This document shows, one piece after another, positions 52,037 through 61,933 of a stretch of 64,000 nt of DNA. The translations under genes were made by a program, and so were the position numbers. The DNA is from Bacteroidia bacterium (GTDB lineage Bacteria; Bacteroidota; Bacteroidia; J057): the NCBI GenBank assembly GCA_041391665.1, contig JAWKNO010000001.1, positions 1,736,001 through 1,800,000 of the forward strand, in the 5' to 3' direction. Position 1 is the stretch's first letter. Every line of letters starts with the position of its first letter. The notes beneath the pieces are model-generated. The model worked only from the letters and a program-made list of their open reading frames with translations, made no database searches and was not told the origin of the DNA.

Positions 52037-54946
52037 CTAAAGAGTTGTGTTGAGTGAAACAGCTTGATTTTCAGGAAGTTTTGGGGTAATGGACAACAAA
52101 TACTCTGAGGCAGCGGCGCGTTTGTTTTCGACAAAAGGCCGTACCTGAAACAGCCATAGTTTATTGTTGAGGAATCCAAATTCTACATCAAACGGGCCGT
52201 TGGTTTCGATTCCGGGAGTTTTGGGTAGTTTTTCTCTTACTTCTGAAGAAAGGGTGCGAATATCGCCGAGGTTTCTGGCATTCAGAATAGGCTGTTCAAA
52301 AGTGGCAATATTCTTTTTTGTTCCCCCTGTGACCGGCAGTCGGTTGTATACGGGTTCACGTGCCGGGGAGAGGAGCATATTTTTGCCGTTGGCCACCATC
52401 AGGTATGATTCTGCCGCCTGACCATCAACGGCGCCACCTGCACCTCTGCTGAAGGCTATTGTGATGTCTTCCATGTTATCAGACACAATACCTTTGGTGA
52501 TCATTACCCCTGAGTAATCCACATCCACGCTGGGAATAATCAGAATGGATGGATAGACATTTTCGGGATTCAGCAGGTATTTTTGCCGCCATTTGTAGCT
52601 GCGTTCGGTATATGGCGATGCCCAGACATCCCTTATACCCTGTAGAATTTTTTGCTCATCCACCGCATTAAAAATGGTCAGGTTTAAGCCCGCACCGCTA
52701 AAGTCTTTAAGGTCTTCCATATTGGTATCGCTGCGGAGAAATACCGGAATTTTTCCCAACGGCTGGCCAAGTACCGATGTGAACCCTTGCTTCATTTCTT
52801 CCACAAATTCAGGTTTAAGGGGAATCTGTTTGATCGCTTCGCGCAGTTTTTCCAGTCCCTGAAGGGTAAAAGTCTCAATGTCTTTGTCGCTGCAATCCAT
52901 TCCCTGCATTTCATTGGCTTCCCAGAAAAGGTCATATACATAATTCCAGTAGGAAATTTTGTTGTCTGGCATAAGCTGGTCCATGTGCTGGCGAAATATG
53001 CCAAAGGGAATCACCAGGCCTTCTACTACATTTTCGGGGAAAAGGGCTTTGAGTTGCCCGAGGTTTGCAGCTTTTGGGCCGCAAAGTTTGCCCGAATCAT
53101 TGGAACGAACGGCTCTCAGGTTGAGAATCTGGGTTTGGGAAAGTACCATCCGCTCGACCGGAACCCTGATTTTTTCTTCACTGCGCTGTTTGACTTCGAA
53201 TAGCTTACGCTCTTCCGCCGTCATTTGATCGGCCAGTTTGAGGATAACGGTCCCTTTGTTGGAGACCGCGTAAAAAACCTTTTTGCCCGAAAACTTGCGA
53301 AGTTCTGCGAGGTTTTGATCCGATACAACTGCATTGGGGATGCCCAGGTTACGGGCGAGCAGTTGCACATGGGAAACCATATTCCCCTCACTGACAGTGG
53401 CAATTCCGGCAACGGGCTTGAGATCCCCGGGCGGGCGCTGAAAAATGTAGATTTTATCAGCGGAGACTTCTATTTCTCCTGCTGTTTCGCCTACTACCAC
53501 CAGTTCGCCAAAAGCAAATCCCGGGTTCAGGCCCCGAATCTGTCCCTGATTGGAAATGCCCATCACCTGATTGGAGAGATTGGCCTGAACGGCAATCAGG
53601 TCGCCGAGTTTGCCTACTTCGCGGCCCAGCGGAAGCAGTACGGATGAGCGAATGCGGTCATCCTGGAAACCAAGAGCCAGCGGCTCAAAACCACTGTAAA
53701 GTGATACTACGTCCTGGAAATTGGCGCGTGTCATTCCTGCGCCCCATTCGACCACACGGCGGGAAGATTCCAGAATGGCAATCAGCTCGTGAATATCCAT
53801 AGACTGGCGGCCTTCGGCAGGCGTAAATGCTTCGGAAATTTTTTCCCATTCCCACATTTCCAAAAATCCACAGCCTGTTGCTGCCATGCTCAATGCCTCA
53901 ATTCTGCCCAGTGATTCTCCGAGGTTTTTTGCCTCCCATCGGCTTACTTCTGAAAAAAGCACATCTTCGAGCAAAACAGACATATCAAACAGGGCAAGAC
54001 GGGCTTTGGGATCAGCGATTTCAAGAATATACTTCCGGATATCCAGAATAGCTTTGGCAATAGCGGTAGTTTTTTCAGGGCCTGTGGGCTTTTCTGCATA
54101 GGCATTGATGAAGTTGATCAGGGAAATCCGCGCTTCTGATCCTGCCGGTATAGCTGGCAGGTAGCGGTTGAGTGTGCGCAGGTTAATGGGCTGATAGGCC
54201 TTGTTCATGTCGGAAATGAGCTGATCAAATTGTTTGAGCAGCTCCGGTGTAAGCTTGCTGCGGTGGGCATCCCTGAAGGCACGTACCTTCGCCAGGTCCG
54301 AAGGCTCCGGTTGACTGTGAATTTTGACCCGGATGTCCATAAAGTCCGTGTATTCGTCTGCAATGATTTTGGAAACGGCCCGGATATTTTGTTTGCGGTT
54401 GTCGTCTTTTCCGTGAGGAATATCCCTTACTGCTTGCCTGAAAAGGAAGAATTTTTTATTGATGAAGTCATTCTCCGCCAGACTTTTATCAAAAAAATCT
54501 ATTCCCCAGGCTTCCTCATCTTCCACCTGAATCGCACCGCGGTAAAACTGTCCTTTGCGTAGAATCCAGCCATTGTCTGCGGCACGCAGGTATTTTTCGA
54601 GCTGGTATTGTTTGAGCCGGGAATGGTTATGGGCCTCATCCAGAAATTCGGTGTAGTCGGTATTGGAAAGAATCTGGCCGAGGAAAACATGGTTTTTATT
54701 ACCCAATGCGATTACCTCTTCCTTATACCTGGCGCGCTGAACGCCTCCGGGATTGTCGGGACAAGGGTCTTTCGGCATGCGGATTTCCCCATCGTTGCAA
54801 AACCAGCGAATGTCGCGGTATGGCCCCCGGATATCGGTTTTGTATGCCTGTATCTGCCTGGCTATTTGCTGATTGTCAATGGATTGCGCAGGAGTGAAGA
54901 AGGGCACAAGTCCAAGGATCAATAGAAGTGTAAATCGTCTGTTCAT
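52037..54946 (-). CDS. Exported PEP-utilizer/PPDK-type dikinase with glucan-water-dikinase-like domain order
   Basis: 969 residues. Signal peptide 1-20 (LVPFFTPAQ). Residues about 25-470 are helical with no family I recognise. A phosphohistidine swivel domain (about 475-600) carries MVSHVQLLARN with the probable phosphorylated H526. A PPDK-type ATP-grasp domain follows (about 625-935): CGPKAANLGQLK, FLRSDTNMEDLKDFSGAGL, DVWASPYTERSYKWR and FDVEFGFLNNKLWLFQVRP. In PEP synthase the ATP domain comes first; here the His domain precedes it, as in plant glucan water dikinases, and the SHVxxxARN and VWASxYT motifs also fit those. A phosphotransfer enzyme with a signal peptide is odd because ATP is scarce outside the cytoplasm. 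Substrate unknown. Confidence 0.75.
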   Translation of the reverse strand: MNRRFTLLLILGLVPFFTPAQSIDNQQIARQIQAYKTDIRGPYRDIRWFCNDGEIRMPKDPCPDNPGGVQRARYKEEVIALGNKNHVFLGQILSNTDYTEFLDEAHNHSRLKQYQLEKYLRAADNGWILRKGQFYRGAIQVEDEEAWGIDFFDKSLAENDFINKKFFLFRQAVRDIPHGKDDNRKQNIRAVSKIIADEYTDFMDIRVKIHSQPEPSDLAKVRAFRDAHRSKLTPELLKQFDQLISDMNKAYQPINLRTLNRYLPAIPAGSEARISLINFINAYAEKPTGPEKTTAIAKAILDIRKYILEIADPKARLALFDMSVLLEDVLFSEVSRWEAKNLGESLGRIEALSMAATGCGFLEMWEWEKISEAFTPAEGRQSMDIHELIAILESSRRVVEWGAGMTRANFQDVVSLYSGFEPLALGFQDDRIRSSVLLPLGREVGKLGDLIAVQANLSNQVMGISNQGQIRGLNPGFAFGELVVVGETAGEIEVSADKIYIFQRPPGDLKPVAGIATVSEGNMVSHVQLLARNLGIPNAVVSDQNLAELRKFSGKKVFYAVSNKGTVILKLADQMTAEERKLFEVKQRSEEKIRVPVERMVLSQTQILNLRAVRSNDSGKLCGPKAANLGQLKALFPENVVEGLVIPFGIFRQHMDQLMPDNKISYWNYVYDLFWEANEMQGMDCSDKDIETFTLQGLEKLREAIKQIPLKPEFVEEMKQGFTSVLGQPLGKIPVFLRSDTNMEDLKDFSGAGLNLTIFNAVDEQKILQGIRDVWASPYTERSYKWRQKYLLNPENVYPSILIIPSVDVDYSGVMITKGIVSDNMEDITIAFSRGAGGAVDGQAAESYLMVANGKNMLLSPAREPVYNRLPVTGGTKKNIATFEQPILNARNLGDIRTLSSEVREKLPKTPGIETNGPFDVEFGFLNNKLWLFQVRPFVENKRAAASEYLLSITPKLPENQAVSLNTTL

Positions 54947-55020
54947 GCTAATGGAAATAGGTAACGATCGTTTTAGTTGCGTACTTATATCAACGAAAAA
55001 ATCCGTGTTTCCGATGGATA

Positions 55021-56787
55021 TTAAACTTCATTTTGTTGTAGCATTTCCGAGAATATACCATTTTTTCTGCTAAGGCTTTCATAATCACCTGCTTCAACGA
55101 TTTGTCCCCCCTGGATTACAAGGATCCGATCCATATCTTTCAGGGTCGAAAGCCGGTGTGCGATGACAATAGCTGTAATTCCCTGAAATAGTTGGTGAAG
55201 GGCTACCTGGATTTTACCTTCTGATTCATTGTCGAGATGGGAAGTCGCTTCATCCAGAAAAAGTATATCGGGATGCCGGTAAATGGCTCTGGCAATGCCC
55301 AATCGCTGTTTTTCTCCACCTGACAAGCGGATACCTTTTTCTCCGATCAGGGTATCAAGTCCCAACGCATGCCGGTTGGCAAATTCATCCACCCTGGCAA
55401 TGCGAATGGCTTCCGCAAAACGCATTTCGCCTTCTTTATCTGGCGTAATACCCAATGTGATATTATCTCTGATGGAGAAATTGAAAAGCTCGGTCTCCTG
55501 TAAAACTACGCCTATATGCCGGGTGTATGATGCGCGGCGAATATCTTTAATGGACATATCGTCAAATCCGATAAATCCTTCATAATCTTCGTACAGCCCC
55601 TGCATGATTTTGAAAAGTGTGGTTTTCCCTTCACCCGAAGCACCCACAATTCCGATCTTTTCGCCCCGCCGGATCGTGAGGTGAATATTTTCCAGTACCT
55701 GCTTTTGTTCATAGCAAAAATTCAGGTCGCGAATGTGAAGTGACTGCCAGTTTATGGGGAAATCTTGCGTTCCGGTTGTTTCAACGACAGGTTCTTCCTT
55801 CAGAATTTCGTTGACGCCCATCAGGTCTATCTGCGCCATCATATACTGGTGGTACATGTCTGAAAACCTGGATGCAGCGGATTCTATTTTGCTGAAATAA
55901 AAAAATACCTGTGCAATAATCCCAACAGCAAATCTACCCTGTAATACTTCCCAGACAGAAAACCCGATGATTGCCAGGCGGAAAAATTGCTGATGAAGCC
56001 CAAGTGCAGCCAATCGGGTGCGGAACAAAAAAATGCGGTGCCTGAGCGCTTCAAGCAGATTTTGGGAATGAACGGCAAGATGCGCGATCATCGATTTTCC
56101 CAGACCGATAGTTTTGATGGTTACGATACTATTCAGCACTTCAAACTGCATACTGTAAAAAGTATCTTCCATCCCGTTGACGACTTTTGATTGGTCTTTG
56201 GCGAGTTGGGTAAGCCGGGTCGAAAGCCAGTAATGGGTGACAAAAAACAGAATCAGGATTAGGTTGAGCTCCCAGCTCAAGGCAAAAAACACGAAAGTAA
56301 TGCCGATTAATCCCACCGTACTATCGATCGCGTGATCGACAAACATTCGTATCAGACTATTGAGACTGGTGCCGCCCCTGCTGATTCGTTTGAGTTTGCG
56401 ACCGCTGGACTGCCCTTCATGCCAGTGAAGATCGAGGTTTACTACATGTTCGATCGTTCTGAGCTGGAGTGCAACGGCAGCTTTTTCAGCAACATTATAG
56501 ATCAGGTAACGGGCAATCTCCAGGCCGCTGTAATAGCCCAGAGCGGAGAGCGCAATGATGCCCATCAGATTCCATGCAGGAGTAGTTTTTTCCCCAGGAT
56601 TATAAGTTGAAGCAAAGGAAATAATCTCTCCGATCGCCCAGGGGATAATCAGCCAGAGCGCACTGGCTATAATCGCCAGTATCGTACCTATTGTAAATGC
56701 ACTCCGGTACTTTCGGATGTACAGCCATACATCCCGAACCAAATCTTTGCCGGAGTAATCTTTCAACTGAGGTATTGATTTATCCAT
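55021..56787 (-). CDS. ABC exporter (membrane and ATPase domains fused)
   Basis: 588 residues. Six membrane helices in about 30-320, then the nucleotide-binding domain: Walker A GASGEGKTTL near residue 390, Q-loop VVLQETELF, signature LSGGEKQRLGIARA, Walker B ILFLDEATSHLD and switch His in VIAHRLSTL. Half-transporter of the MsbA/multidrug type that works as a dimer at the inner membrane. Substrate unknown (lipid, peptide or drug). Same strand as the dikinase-like gene, 74 bases upstream. Confidence 0.92.
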   Translation of the reverse strand: MDKSIPQLKDYSGKDLVRDVWLYIRKYRSAFTIGTILAIIASALWLIIPWAIGEIISFASTYNPGEKTTPAWNLMGIIALSALGYYSGLEIARYLIYNVAEKAAVALQLRTIEHVVNLDLHWHEGQSSGRKLKRISRGGTSLNSLIRMFVDHAIDSTVGLIGITFVFFALSWELNLILILFFVTHYWLSTRLTQLAKDQSKVVNGMEDTFYSMQFEVLNSIVTIKTIGLGKSMIAHLAVHSQNLLEALRHRIFLFRTRLAALGLHQQFFRLAIIGFSVWEVLQGRFAVGIIAQVFFYFSKIESAASRFSDMYHQYMMAQIDLMGVNEILKEEPVVETTGTQDFPINWQSLHIRDLNFCYEQKQVLENIHLTIRRGEKIGIVGASGEGKTTLFKIMQGLYEDYEGFIGFDDMSIKDIRRASYTRHIGVVLQETELFNFSIRDNITLGITPDKEGEMRFAEAIRIARVDEFANRHALGLDTLIGEKGIRLSGGEKQRLGIARAIYRHPDILFLDEATSHLDNESEGKIQVALHQLFQGITAIVIAHRLSTLKDMDRILVIQGGQIVEAGDYESLSRKNGIFSEMLQQNEV

Positions 56788-56958
56788 ACGTTGTGAAACT
56801 CACCGTAAAGCTAGGGGTTTTTCGGTGGATTTTACATCAAAAGCGTCGTGCCGTGTACACGGTTGTTCAGGATATACACACGTATATTCATTCGCAATTG
56901 GTCAAATCAAAATTGTTTCTTAGCTTAGATTTATCACTTGCTCTAATCCACCACCATT

Positions 56959-57303
56959 ATGACAGCGCTTAAATCTATTGCTTCTGTTGTTTTGCTCATT
57001 CTTACGGCTACCTATATGTTTGCTGGCCCTGTAGCAAAATCTCCCGCCATTGATGCACAGCAAACTTCGGCGAAATCCAGCCTCACGGATATCAGCAATC
57101 ACTCTGCTGCCGAAATGATTACTTCAGATAAAGTAATTGCTCATAGTGAAAAGGAAAAAACTGCCCCTGCACAGAAATCCGGAACGCAAAAAGCGGGCAT
57201 GCTGATTTTAATTTTCAGTGTGGCAGGTGTCTTTTTATTTCCTGCGGTAATGGAATTTGTAGCTTCCGAATCTATAAAGAGATCCCTCTTTTCCAGGGGA
57301 TAA
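56959..57303 (+). CDS. Small exported membrane-anchored protein of unknown function
   Basis: 114 residues. Signal peptide about 1-22 (TYMFAGP), a polar Ser/Thr/Lys-rich middle (about 25-78), a hydrophobic helix about 80-102 and a basic tail. No family recognised. The last 32 bases overlap the convergent altronate dehydratase gene. It is short, but the two hydrophobic segments and the clean start support a real gene. Confidence 0.55.
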   Translation: MTALKSIASVVLLILTATYMFAGPVAKSPAIDAQQTSAKSSLTDISNHSAAEMITSDKVIAHSEKEKTAPAQKSGTQKAGMLILIFSVAGVFLFPAVMEFVASESIKRSLFSRG

Positions 57304-58924
57304 AATCATCCTGACCCAGGCGTACCGCCTGAGGAAGTGCTTCGCCGCTGGCGACCTTGATGATATAATCCAGAATCTCTGCTCCCTTGGTTTCAATGGT
57401 ATCCTCTCCGGATATAATCGTCCCTGTATTGATATCGATGATATCGGGCATCCGGTTGTACAACATGGTATTGGATGCTACTTTTATGACGGGTGCAATC
57501 GGGTTGCCGGTCGGCGTGCCAAGACCTGTGGTAAACAGGGTAATATTCGCGCCTGAACCTGTCAGGGCAGTGGTCGATTCTACATCATTGCCTGGAGTGC
57601 AAAGTAGATTTAAGCCTGGTTTTGTTACCTGCTCTGTATAATCGAGTACATCTGTAACGGGTGAAGTTCCTCCCTTTTTTGCCGCTCCCGCTGATTTGAT
57701 CGCGTCTGTAATCAACCCATCTCGGATATTGCCGGGAGAGGGGTTCATGTCAAAACCCGAACCTACGGCTTCTGCTGCAGCATTATATCTCCGCATCAGG
57801 TGAATAAATTTTTCTGCGGTTGCTTCATCCACACAGCGATCGGAAAGTTCCTGCTCTACTCCACAAAGTTCGGGAAACTCTGACAAAACCGCCGTTCCTC
57901 CCAAAGCTACAATCAGATCTGCCGTATGGCCGATGGCCGGATTTGCAGAAATACCGGAAAAACCATCGGAACCTCCGCATTCCAGGCCAATGACGAGTTT
58001 GCTCAGCGGTGCAGGTGCGCGACGGAGTTCATTTGCCTTTGTTAGTCCTACGAAGGTTTGTTTCAGTGCCTGGCTGATCAGGCTTTCTTCGGAGCGGCTT
58101 TTCTGCTGTTCGTAGATATAAAGGGGTTTGTCAAATGCGGGAGAAATTTTGGCAATCGCTGCTTCAAGGTCTTTGACCTGTGCATTCTGACAGCCAAGAC
58201 TGAGTATGGTTGCCCCTGCGACGTTGGGATGGGTGATATATCCTGCGAGCAGTGCGCACAGTGCCTGAGAGTCCTGACGTGTTCCGCCACATCCGCCTTC
58301 GTGGGTGAGGAATTTGATTCCGTCTACATTCGGGAAAAAACGATTCGCCCGTGACTGCTCGGGGGAAAGATGAATATTGGCCTCCAGCATTGCTTCAGCT
58401 GAAGCTCCGCTCTCATACATACGTTTGAGCGATTTTACATCGAGGTTGTAATCTTTTTTTGCACCATAACCGAGTTCGTCCACCAACATTTCTTTGAGCA
58501 CCTGCACATTGCGGTTTTCACAAAAGACCATTGGAATCACGAGCCAATAGTTGGCAGTGCCTACTTTTCCGTCGCTCCGGTGGTAGCCCATAAATGTCGC
58601 ATTCTGCCAACGGGTTACGTCGGGTACGTGCCATTCGGTGCGCCGTTTGCCGAGTTTGTATTCACTGGAGGAATGTTTGACATTTTCTGTGGAAAGCAGG
58701 CCTCCCGCAGGAATCGGCATCACAGCCTTTCCTACAAGAACCCCATACATATAGATCGGGTCTCCGACATTAAAATCCTTTGCAGCAAATTTGTGTTTTA
58801 CCTGAATTTTTTCCCGTATGACAAAACTTTCTGCCATATAGGTTACTTTTTCCCCTTCGGATAAATCTGCCAGTGCAACGATAACGTTGTCGGCGGGATG
58901 GACTTTCAGCACGCGGTTATTCAT
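57272..58924 (-). CDS. uxaA: Altronate dehydratase / UxaA family hydro-lyase
   Basis: 550 residues, full length. N-terminal SAF domain about 1-95 (VLKVHPADNVIVAL), then the catalytic part with GYHRSDGKVGTANYW, HEGGCGGTRQD, LGCQNAQV, GLECGGSDGFSG and the GTPTGNP segment. It dehydrates D-altronate to 2-keto-3-deoxygluconate in galacturonate breakdown, although some relatives act on other sugar acids. No other uronate genes are adjacent. Conserved Cys residues suggest the metal/iron dependence known for the family. Confidence 0.88.
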   Translation of the reverse strand: MNNRVLKVHPADNVIVALADLSEGEKVTYMAESFVIREKIQVKHKFAAKDFNVGDPIYMYGVLVGKAVMPIPAGGLLSTENVKHSSSEYKLGKRRTEWHVPDVTRWQNATFMGYHRSDGKVGTANYWLVIPMVFCENRNVQVLKEMLVDELGYGAKKDYNLDVKSLKRMYESGASAEAMLEANIHLSPEQSRANRFFPNVDGIKFLTHEGGCGGTRQDSQALCALLAGYITHPNVAGATILSLGCQNAQVKDLEAAIAKISPAFDKPLYIYEQQKSRSEESLISQALKQTFVGLTKANELRRAPAPLSKLVIGLECGGSDGFSGISANPAIGHTADLIVALGGTAVLSEFPELCGVEQELSDRCVDEATAEKFIHLMRRYNAAAEAVGSGFDMNPSPGNIRDGLITDAIKSAGAAKKGGTSPVTDVLDYTEQVTKPGLNLLCTPGNDVESTTALTGSGANITLFTTGLGTPTGNPIAPVIKVASNTMLYNRMPDIIDINTGTIISGEDTIETKGAEILDYIIKVASGEALPQAVRLGQDDFIPWKRGISL

Positions 58925-58977
58925 ATCACAAATTTATTTGAAAATATACATCTGAAAAAAAGAATTATTTTCACTCT

Positions 58978-59937
58978 ATGAAAGTTTATGAGGAAGTTAT
59001 CGCCGCAGAAAATCGTATCCGTCCCTGGATACTCAATACGCATGTGGAGTTTTCTCCATGGCTGAGTCAAATGACCGGAGCCAATGTCTGGCTGAAAACG
59101 GAGCATATGCAGATTACCGGTTCCTTCAAACTTCGGGGCGCTGCAAATAAAATTTTGTCTCTGTCCCCGGAGGAAAAAGAACGGGGCGTAATTACGGCTT
59201 CGACCGGCAACCATGGTTCTGCCCTCGCTTATATAGCTGCAAAGACGGGTTGTAAAGCGACGATTTATCTTCCCGAAAATGCCGCGCCCACCAAAGTCGA
59301 AATGATGAAACTCTACCATGCCGAACTGGCGTTTTGGGGGGAAGACTCTGTGGAAACCGAAAACCACGCCAGAGCTATGGCTGCGGCGATTGATGTACCT
59401 TTTGTTTCGCCGTACAACGATCCGCAGATCATCGGGGGGCAGGGCACGATTGGGCTGGAATTATTTCAACAGGTTCCCGATATGGATGCGGTGCTTGTGC
59501 CGGTCGGTGGGGGAGGACTGATTGCGGGAATTGCCGGATATTTGAAAACGGTTTCGCCCAATACAGAAATCATCGGCTGTCAGCCTGAAAACTCCGCCGT
59601 GATGTATGAATCCGTTAAAGCCGGAGAAATTTTGGATATACCTTCTCTGCCCACCTTATCAGACGGTACGGCAGGCGGATTGGAGGCGGGCAGCATTACT
59701 TTTGATTTGTGCCGGCAATATGTTGACGATTACCAGTTGGTTTCGGAGGAGGAAATAGCCCATGGTTTGCGGTTGCTTCTCGAAAAACATTATATGATGG
59801 TAGAGGGAGCCGCCGCACTTTCTGTTGCCTCTTTGCTTCAGCAGCCTGACCGCTATAAGGGCAAAACCGTTGTATTAATTCTTTGTGGCAGGAAAATGGG
59901 CCTCAATACTCTTCGGAAAATATTGGAAATGGTTTAG
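58978..59937 (+). CDS. PLP-dependent threonine/serine dehydratase-like enzyme
   Basis: 319 residues, lacking a C-terminal ACT domain, so a catabolic rather than biosynthetic-type enzyme. K51 in TGSFKLRGA binds PLP; STGNHGSALAY binds the substrate carboxylate; VGGGGLIAGIA is the glycine-rich phosphate loop. Probable deamination of threonine or serine; hydroxyaspartate or racemase activity is possible. Divergent from uxaA with 53 bases between. Its TAG stop overlaps the convergent lipoprotein stop by 3 bases. Confidence 0.88.
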   Translation: MKVYEEVIAAENRIRPWILNTHVEFSPWLSQMTGANVWLKTEHMQITGSFKLRGAANKILSLSPEEKERGVITASTGNHGSALAYIAAKTGCKATIYLPENAAPTKVEMMKLYHAELAFWGEDSVETENHARAMAAAIDVPFVSPYNDPQIIGGQGTIGLELFQQVPDMDAVLVPVGGGGLIAGIAGYLKTVSPNTEIIGCQPENSAVMYESVKAGEILDIPSLPTLSDGTAGGLEAGSITFDLCRQYVDDYQLVSEEEIAHGLRLLLEKHYMMVEGAAALSVASLLQQPDRYKGKTVVLILCGRKMGLNTLRKILEMV

Positions 59938-61214
59938 TTTGTTTCAACGACAAATAGCCCGGCTTTTCCGGAAGGATATTTCGCAGAATATAGAATTTTG
60001 GAGCCATCTGGTGCCCACTCAAGCCCGAAGGGTTCCGGCTTTGTCAGTGAACGGTCAGTGAGTTGGCGAAGGCTGCCGTCGGTCATGTTCATGATCCAGA
60101 TGGTCGGGCTGCCGGTGCGGTCACTGATGAATGCGAGTTTTTGTCTGTCGGGGGAATAAGCCGGGCTGTAATCATTCCATTGAGATGGTAGTACAAGGAC
60201 TTCCGCCCCGCCTGATGATGAAATGCGGAATAACTGCCGGAGATAACCTTCGGGTCTGCTGTAGGTAAGTTCATCGGCTCCCGGTCCCCATGCAGGTCGT
60301 CCGGGATACTGGTCTTCGATTTCTGCGAAAAAACTTCCCAACACCTCGTGATTGACGATTTTTGTAGGGTTGTAGGCGGAATTGTACCCTGCGGGTATTT
60401 TCCATATCTGATAGACAGCACTTCCGAGGCGGTTGGACAAAAAGGCAATCCATTGGTTGTCAGGCGACCAGACCGGGAGAAGGTCGGATGAATCGCCCTG
60501 GGTAATTGTTGCAACAGTTTGTGAAGTACGATCGAAGATATGAATGTGGCCTGGCCCGTTGGAGAGCGATCCCGGACTGGCAGACGGCCCGTAAAACACA
60601 ATTTTATCACCAGCCGGAGACCAGTGTGGCGCTTTACCTATAGAAACAAGAGTTTCTGTTTTTTGATTCAGGTCGTAAATATAAATGCCCTGTAAGGCGT
60701 CAGCGCTTGTAATGGGGCCCGGGAGGTCTGCCTGAAAGGCTACTTTATCTCCTTGCGGAGACCAGCTTCCCCACGAACGGGAGATATCCTGGTTTTCTAC
60801 CAGCGGAGTGATGGCCGGGGTACTGTTTTGCTGGATCATGATCGTCTGCGAAACCGCAGCCTCCGAAGTACCGTTGATTGCCCGGATAGCAAAATAGTAA
60901 GTTTTGCCCGGTTCGGGATTTTCAAATAAAAAGGTGTTTTCACTTGTTCCCAAAGTTGCGATTACCTCTTTGGGCTGGCTGCTTTCTGATGAAAACAGCA
61001 CATAAAAAGCTTCCGGATCTACCTGCTTATTTTCCGGAAGATCAAATTTCACCCAACCCCAATGGAGTCGTATGCCCTGAGAGGTCTGCTCTCCCTGAAG
61101 AATGGGTTTCGCAACCTTAGCGTATGGTTGTAGCGGCTCCCCTCCATCTTGCGAGCACCCGCTGGCAAACAGAACCAAAACCAGGGTAATGATTTCCCAA
61201 ACGCTGCGCTTCAT
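59934..61214 (-). CDS. Lipoprotein with fibronectin-III-like domain and PD40/TolB-type propeller
   Basis: 426 residues from the ATG at 61214 (MKRSVWEIITLVLVLF); the frame is open to 61409 but that stretch is repeat-encoded and not credible. Lipobox LFASGC with Cys20. A FN3-like domain about 40-135 (TYYFAIRAINGTSEA), then PD40 beta-propeller blades (GDKVAFQAD, HWSPAGDKIVFYG, VWSPDNQWIAFLSN, AYSPDRQKLAFISDR, EWAPDGSKILYSAKY). Similar to TolB-like proteins but with no Tol genes nearby. Probably a surface-exposed or periplasmic binding protein. Confidence 0.82.
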   Translation of the reverse strand: MKRSVWEIITLVLVLFASGCSQDGGEPLQPYAKVAKPILQGEQTSQGIRLHWGWVKFDLPENKQVDPEAFYVLFSSESSQPKEVIATLGTSENTFLFENPEPGKTYYFAIRAINGTSEAAVSQTIMIQQNSTPAITPLVENQDISRSWGSWSPQGDKVAFQADLPGPITSADALQGIYIYDLNQKTETLVSIGKAPHWSPAGDKIVFYGPSASPGSLSNGPGHIHIFDRTSQTVATITQGDSSDLLPVWSPDNQWIAFLSNRLGSAVYQIWKIPAGYNSAYNPTKIVNHEVLGSFFAEIEDQYPGRPAWGPGADELTYSRPEGYLRQLFRISSSGGAEVLVLPSQWNDYSPAYSPDRQKLAFISDRTGSPTIWIMNMTDGSLRQLTDRSLTKPEPFGLEWAPDGSKILYSAKYPSGKAGLFVVETN

Positions 61215-61293
61215 ATCAATTTCAATTGTTTTTCCTGAAAACGTTATGAGAGCTGAAAGTGCTGCATGTAAAACAACTAAGTTTTCGTGCGCA

Positions 61294-61335
61294 CCAACAC
61301 CCAACACCCAACACCCAACAGCCAACACCCAACAG
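61294..61335. repeat. Six tandem heptamers CCAACAC/CCAACAG
   Basis: Units in order: CCAACAC x3, CCAACAG, CCAACAC, CCAACAG. It lies upstream of the PD40 lipoprotein start, inside its probable promoter region, and could vary in copy number by slippage. Confidence 0.85.
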
Positions 61336-61464
61336 CGCCTCCGTCCGATACTTGTAAATCTGAGTAAAAGAGAGGATATTGGGTTGGGGTGATAGGGGAA
61401 TAAACGCAAGAGGTGGATACGGATATTGGGATGTTATAGGACATGAAAAAAAAACAACTCCAAA

Positions 61465-61914
61465 ATGAGACATTTAACGATAATATTTTTGATCATTCAA
61501 ATCGGAAATGTTCATGGTTCCGAAATAATTAAAGTAGCTCAAAACCCTGATACAATTGATAATTGGCAAGTTTATATTGATAATCAACTACTACATAAAA
61601 GTAATGAAGTAGCTAATAATTTGGGGTTAAACAATGAAGGAATAAAAGTTCGATTAAGCGCAATAGATAAAGAAATAAAAATCTATTTTGGAGGATGTTT
61701 CGGTGGAATTCCGCATTATGTCAAAATGGTAGATAAAGAAGGAAATGAAATAGGTTTGTTTCAAAATTCCCTGGAAGGAAATTATTATAAAAATATTGTT
61801 TCCATTCCCAAATATTTTTTGGAAAAAATAGGAAAAAGACGAATCATATTGTATGAACTGAGAGAATTTAATGGACCACAGAAATACAAATTAATTGAAT
61901 TGGAAATTGAGTAA
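61465..61914 (+). CDS. Cassette-borne secreted protein of unknown function
   Basis: 149 residues. A short signal peptide (about 1-18, ending NVHGS), then a mixed beta-rich sequence with one motif-like stretch IYFGGCFGGIPHYVKM. No family recognised. Low-GC codon use unlike the genes to its left. First gene of the putative cassette array; an attC-like site follows 20 bases after its stop. Confidence 0.7.
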   Translation: MRHLTIIFLIIQIGNVHGSEIIKVAQNPDTIDNWQVYIDNQLLHKSNEVANNLGLNNEGIKVRLSAIDKEIKIYFGGCFGGIPHYVKMVDKEGNEIGLFQNSLEGNYYKNIVSIPKYFLEKIGKRRIILYELREFNGPQKYKLIELEIE

Positions 61915-61933
61915 TGAAAAAAGAAAAAGTCCC

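Noticed and set aside
61294..61335. CRISPR array
   Set aside because: Seven-base units without spacers are a simple tandem repeat.
61215..61409. N-terminal extension of the PD40 lipoprotein to 61409
   Set aside because: It is translated from the heptamer repeat and precedes a perfectly good lipoprotein signal at 61214.
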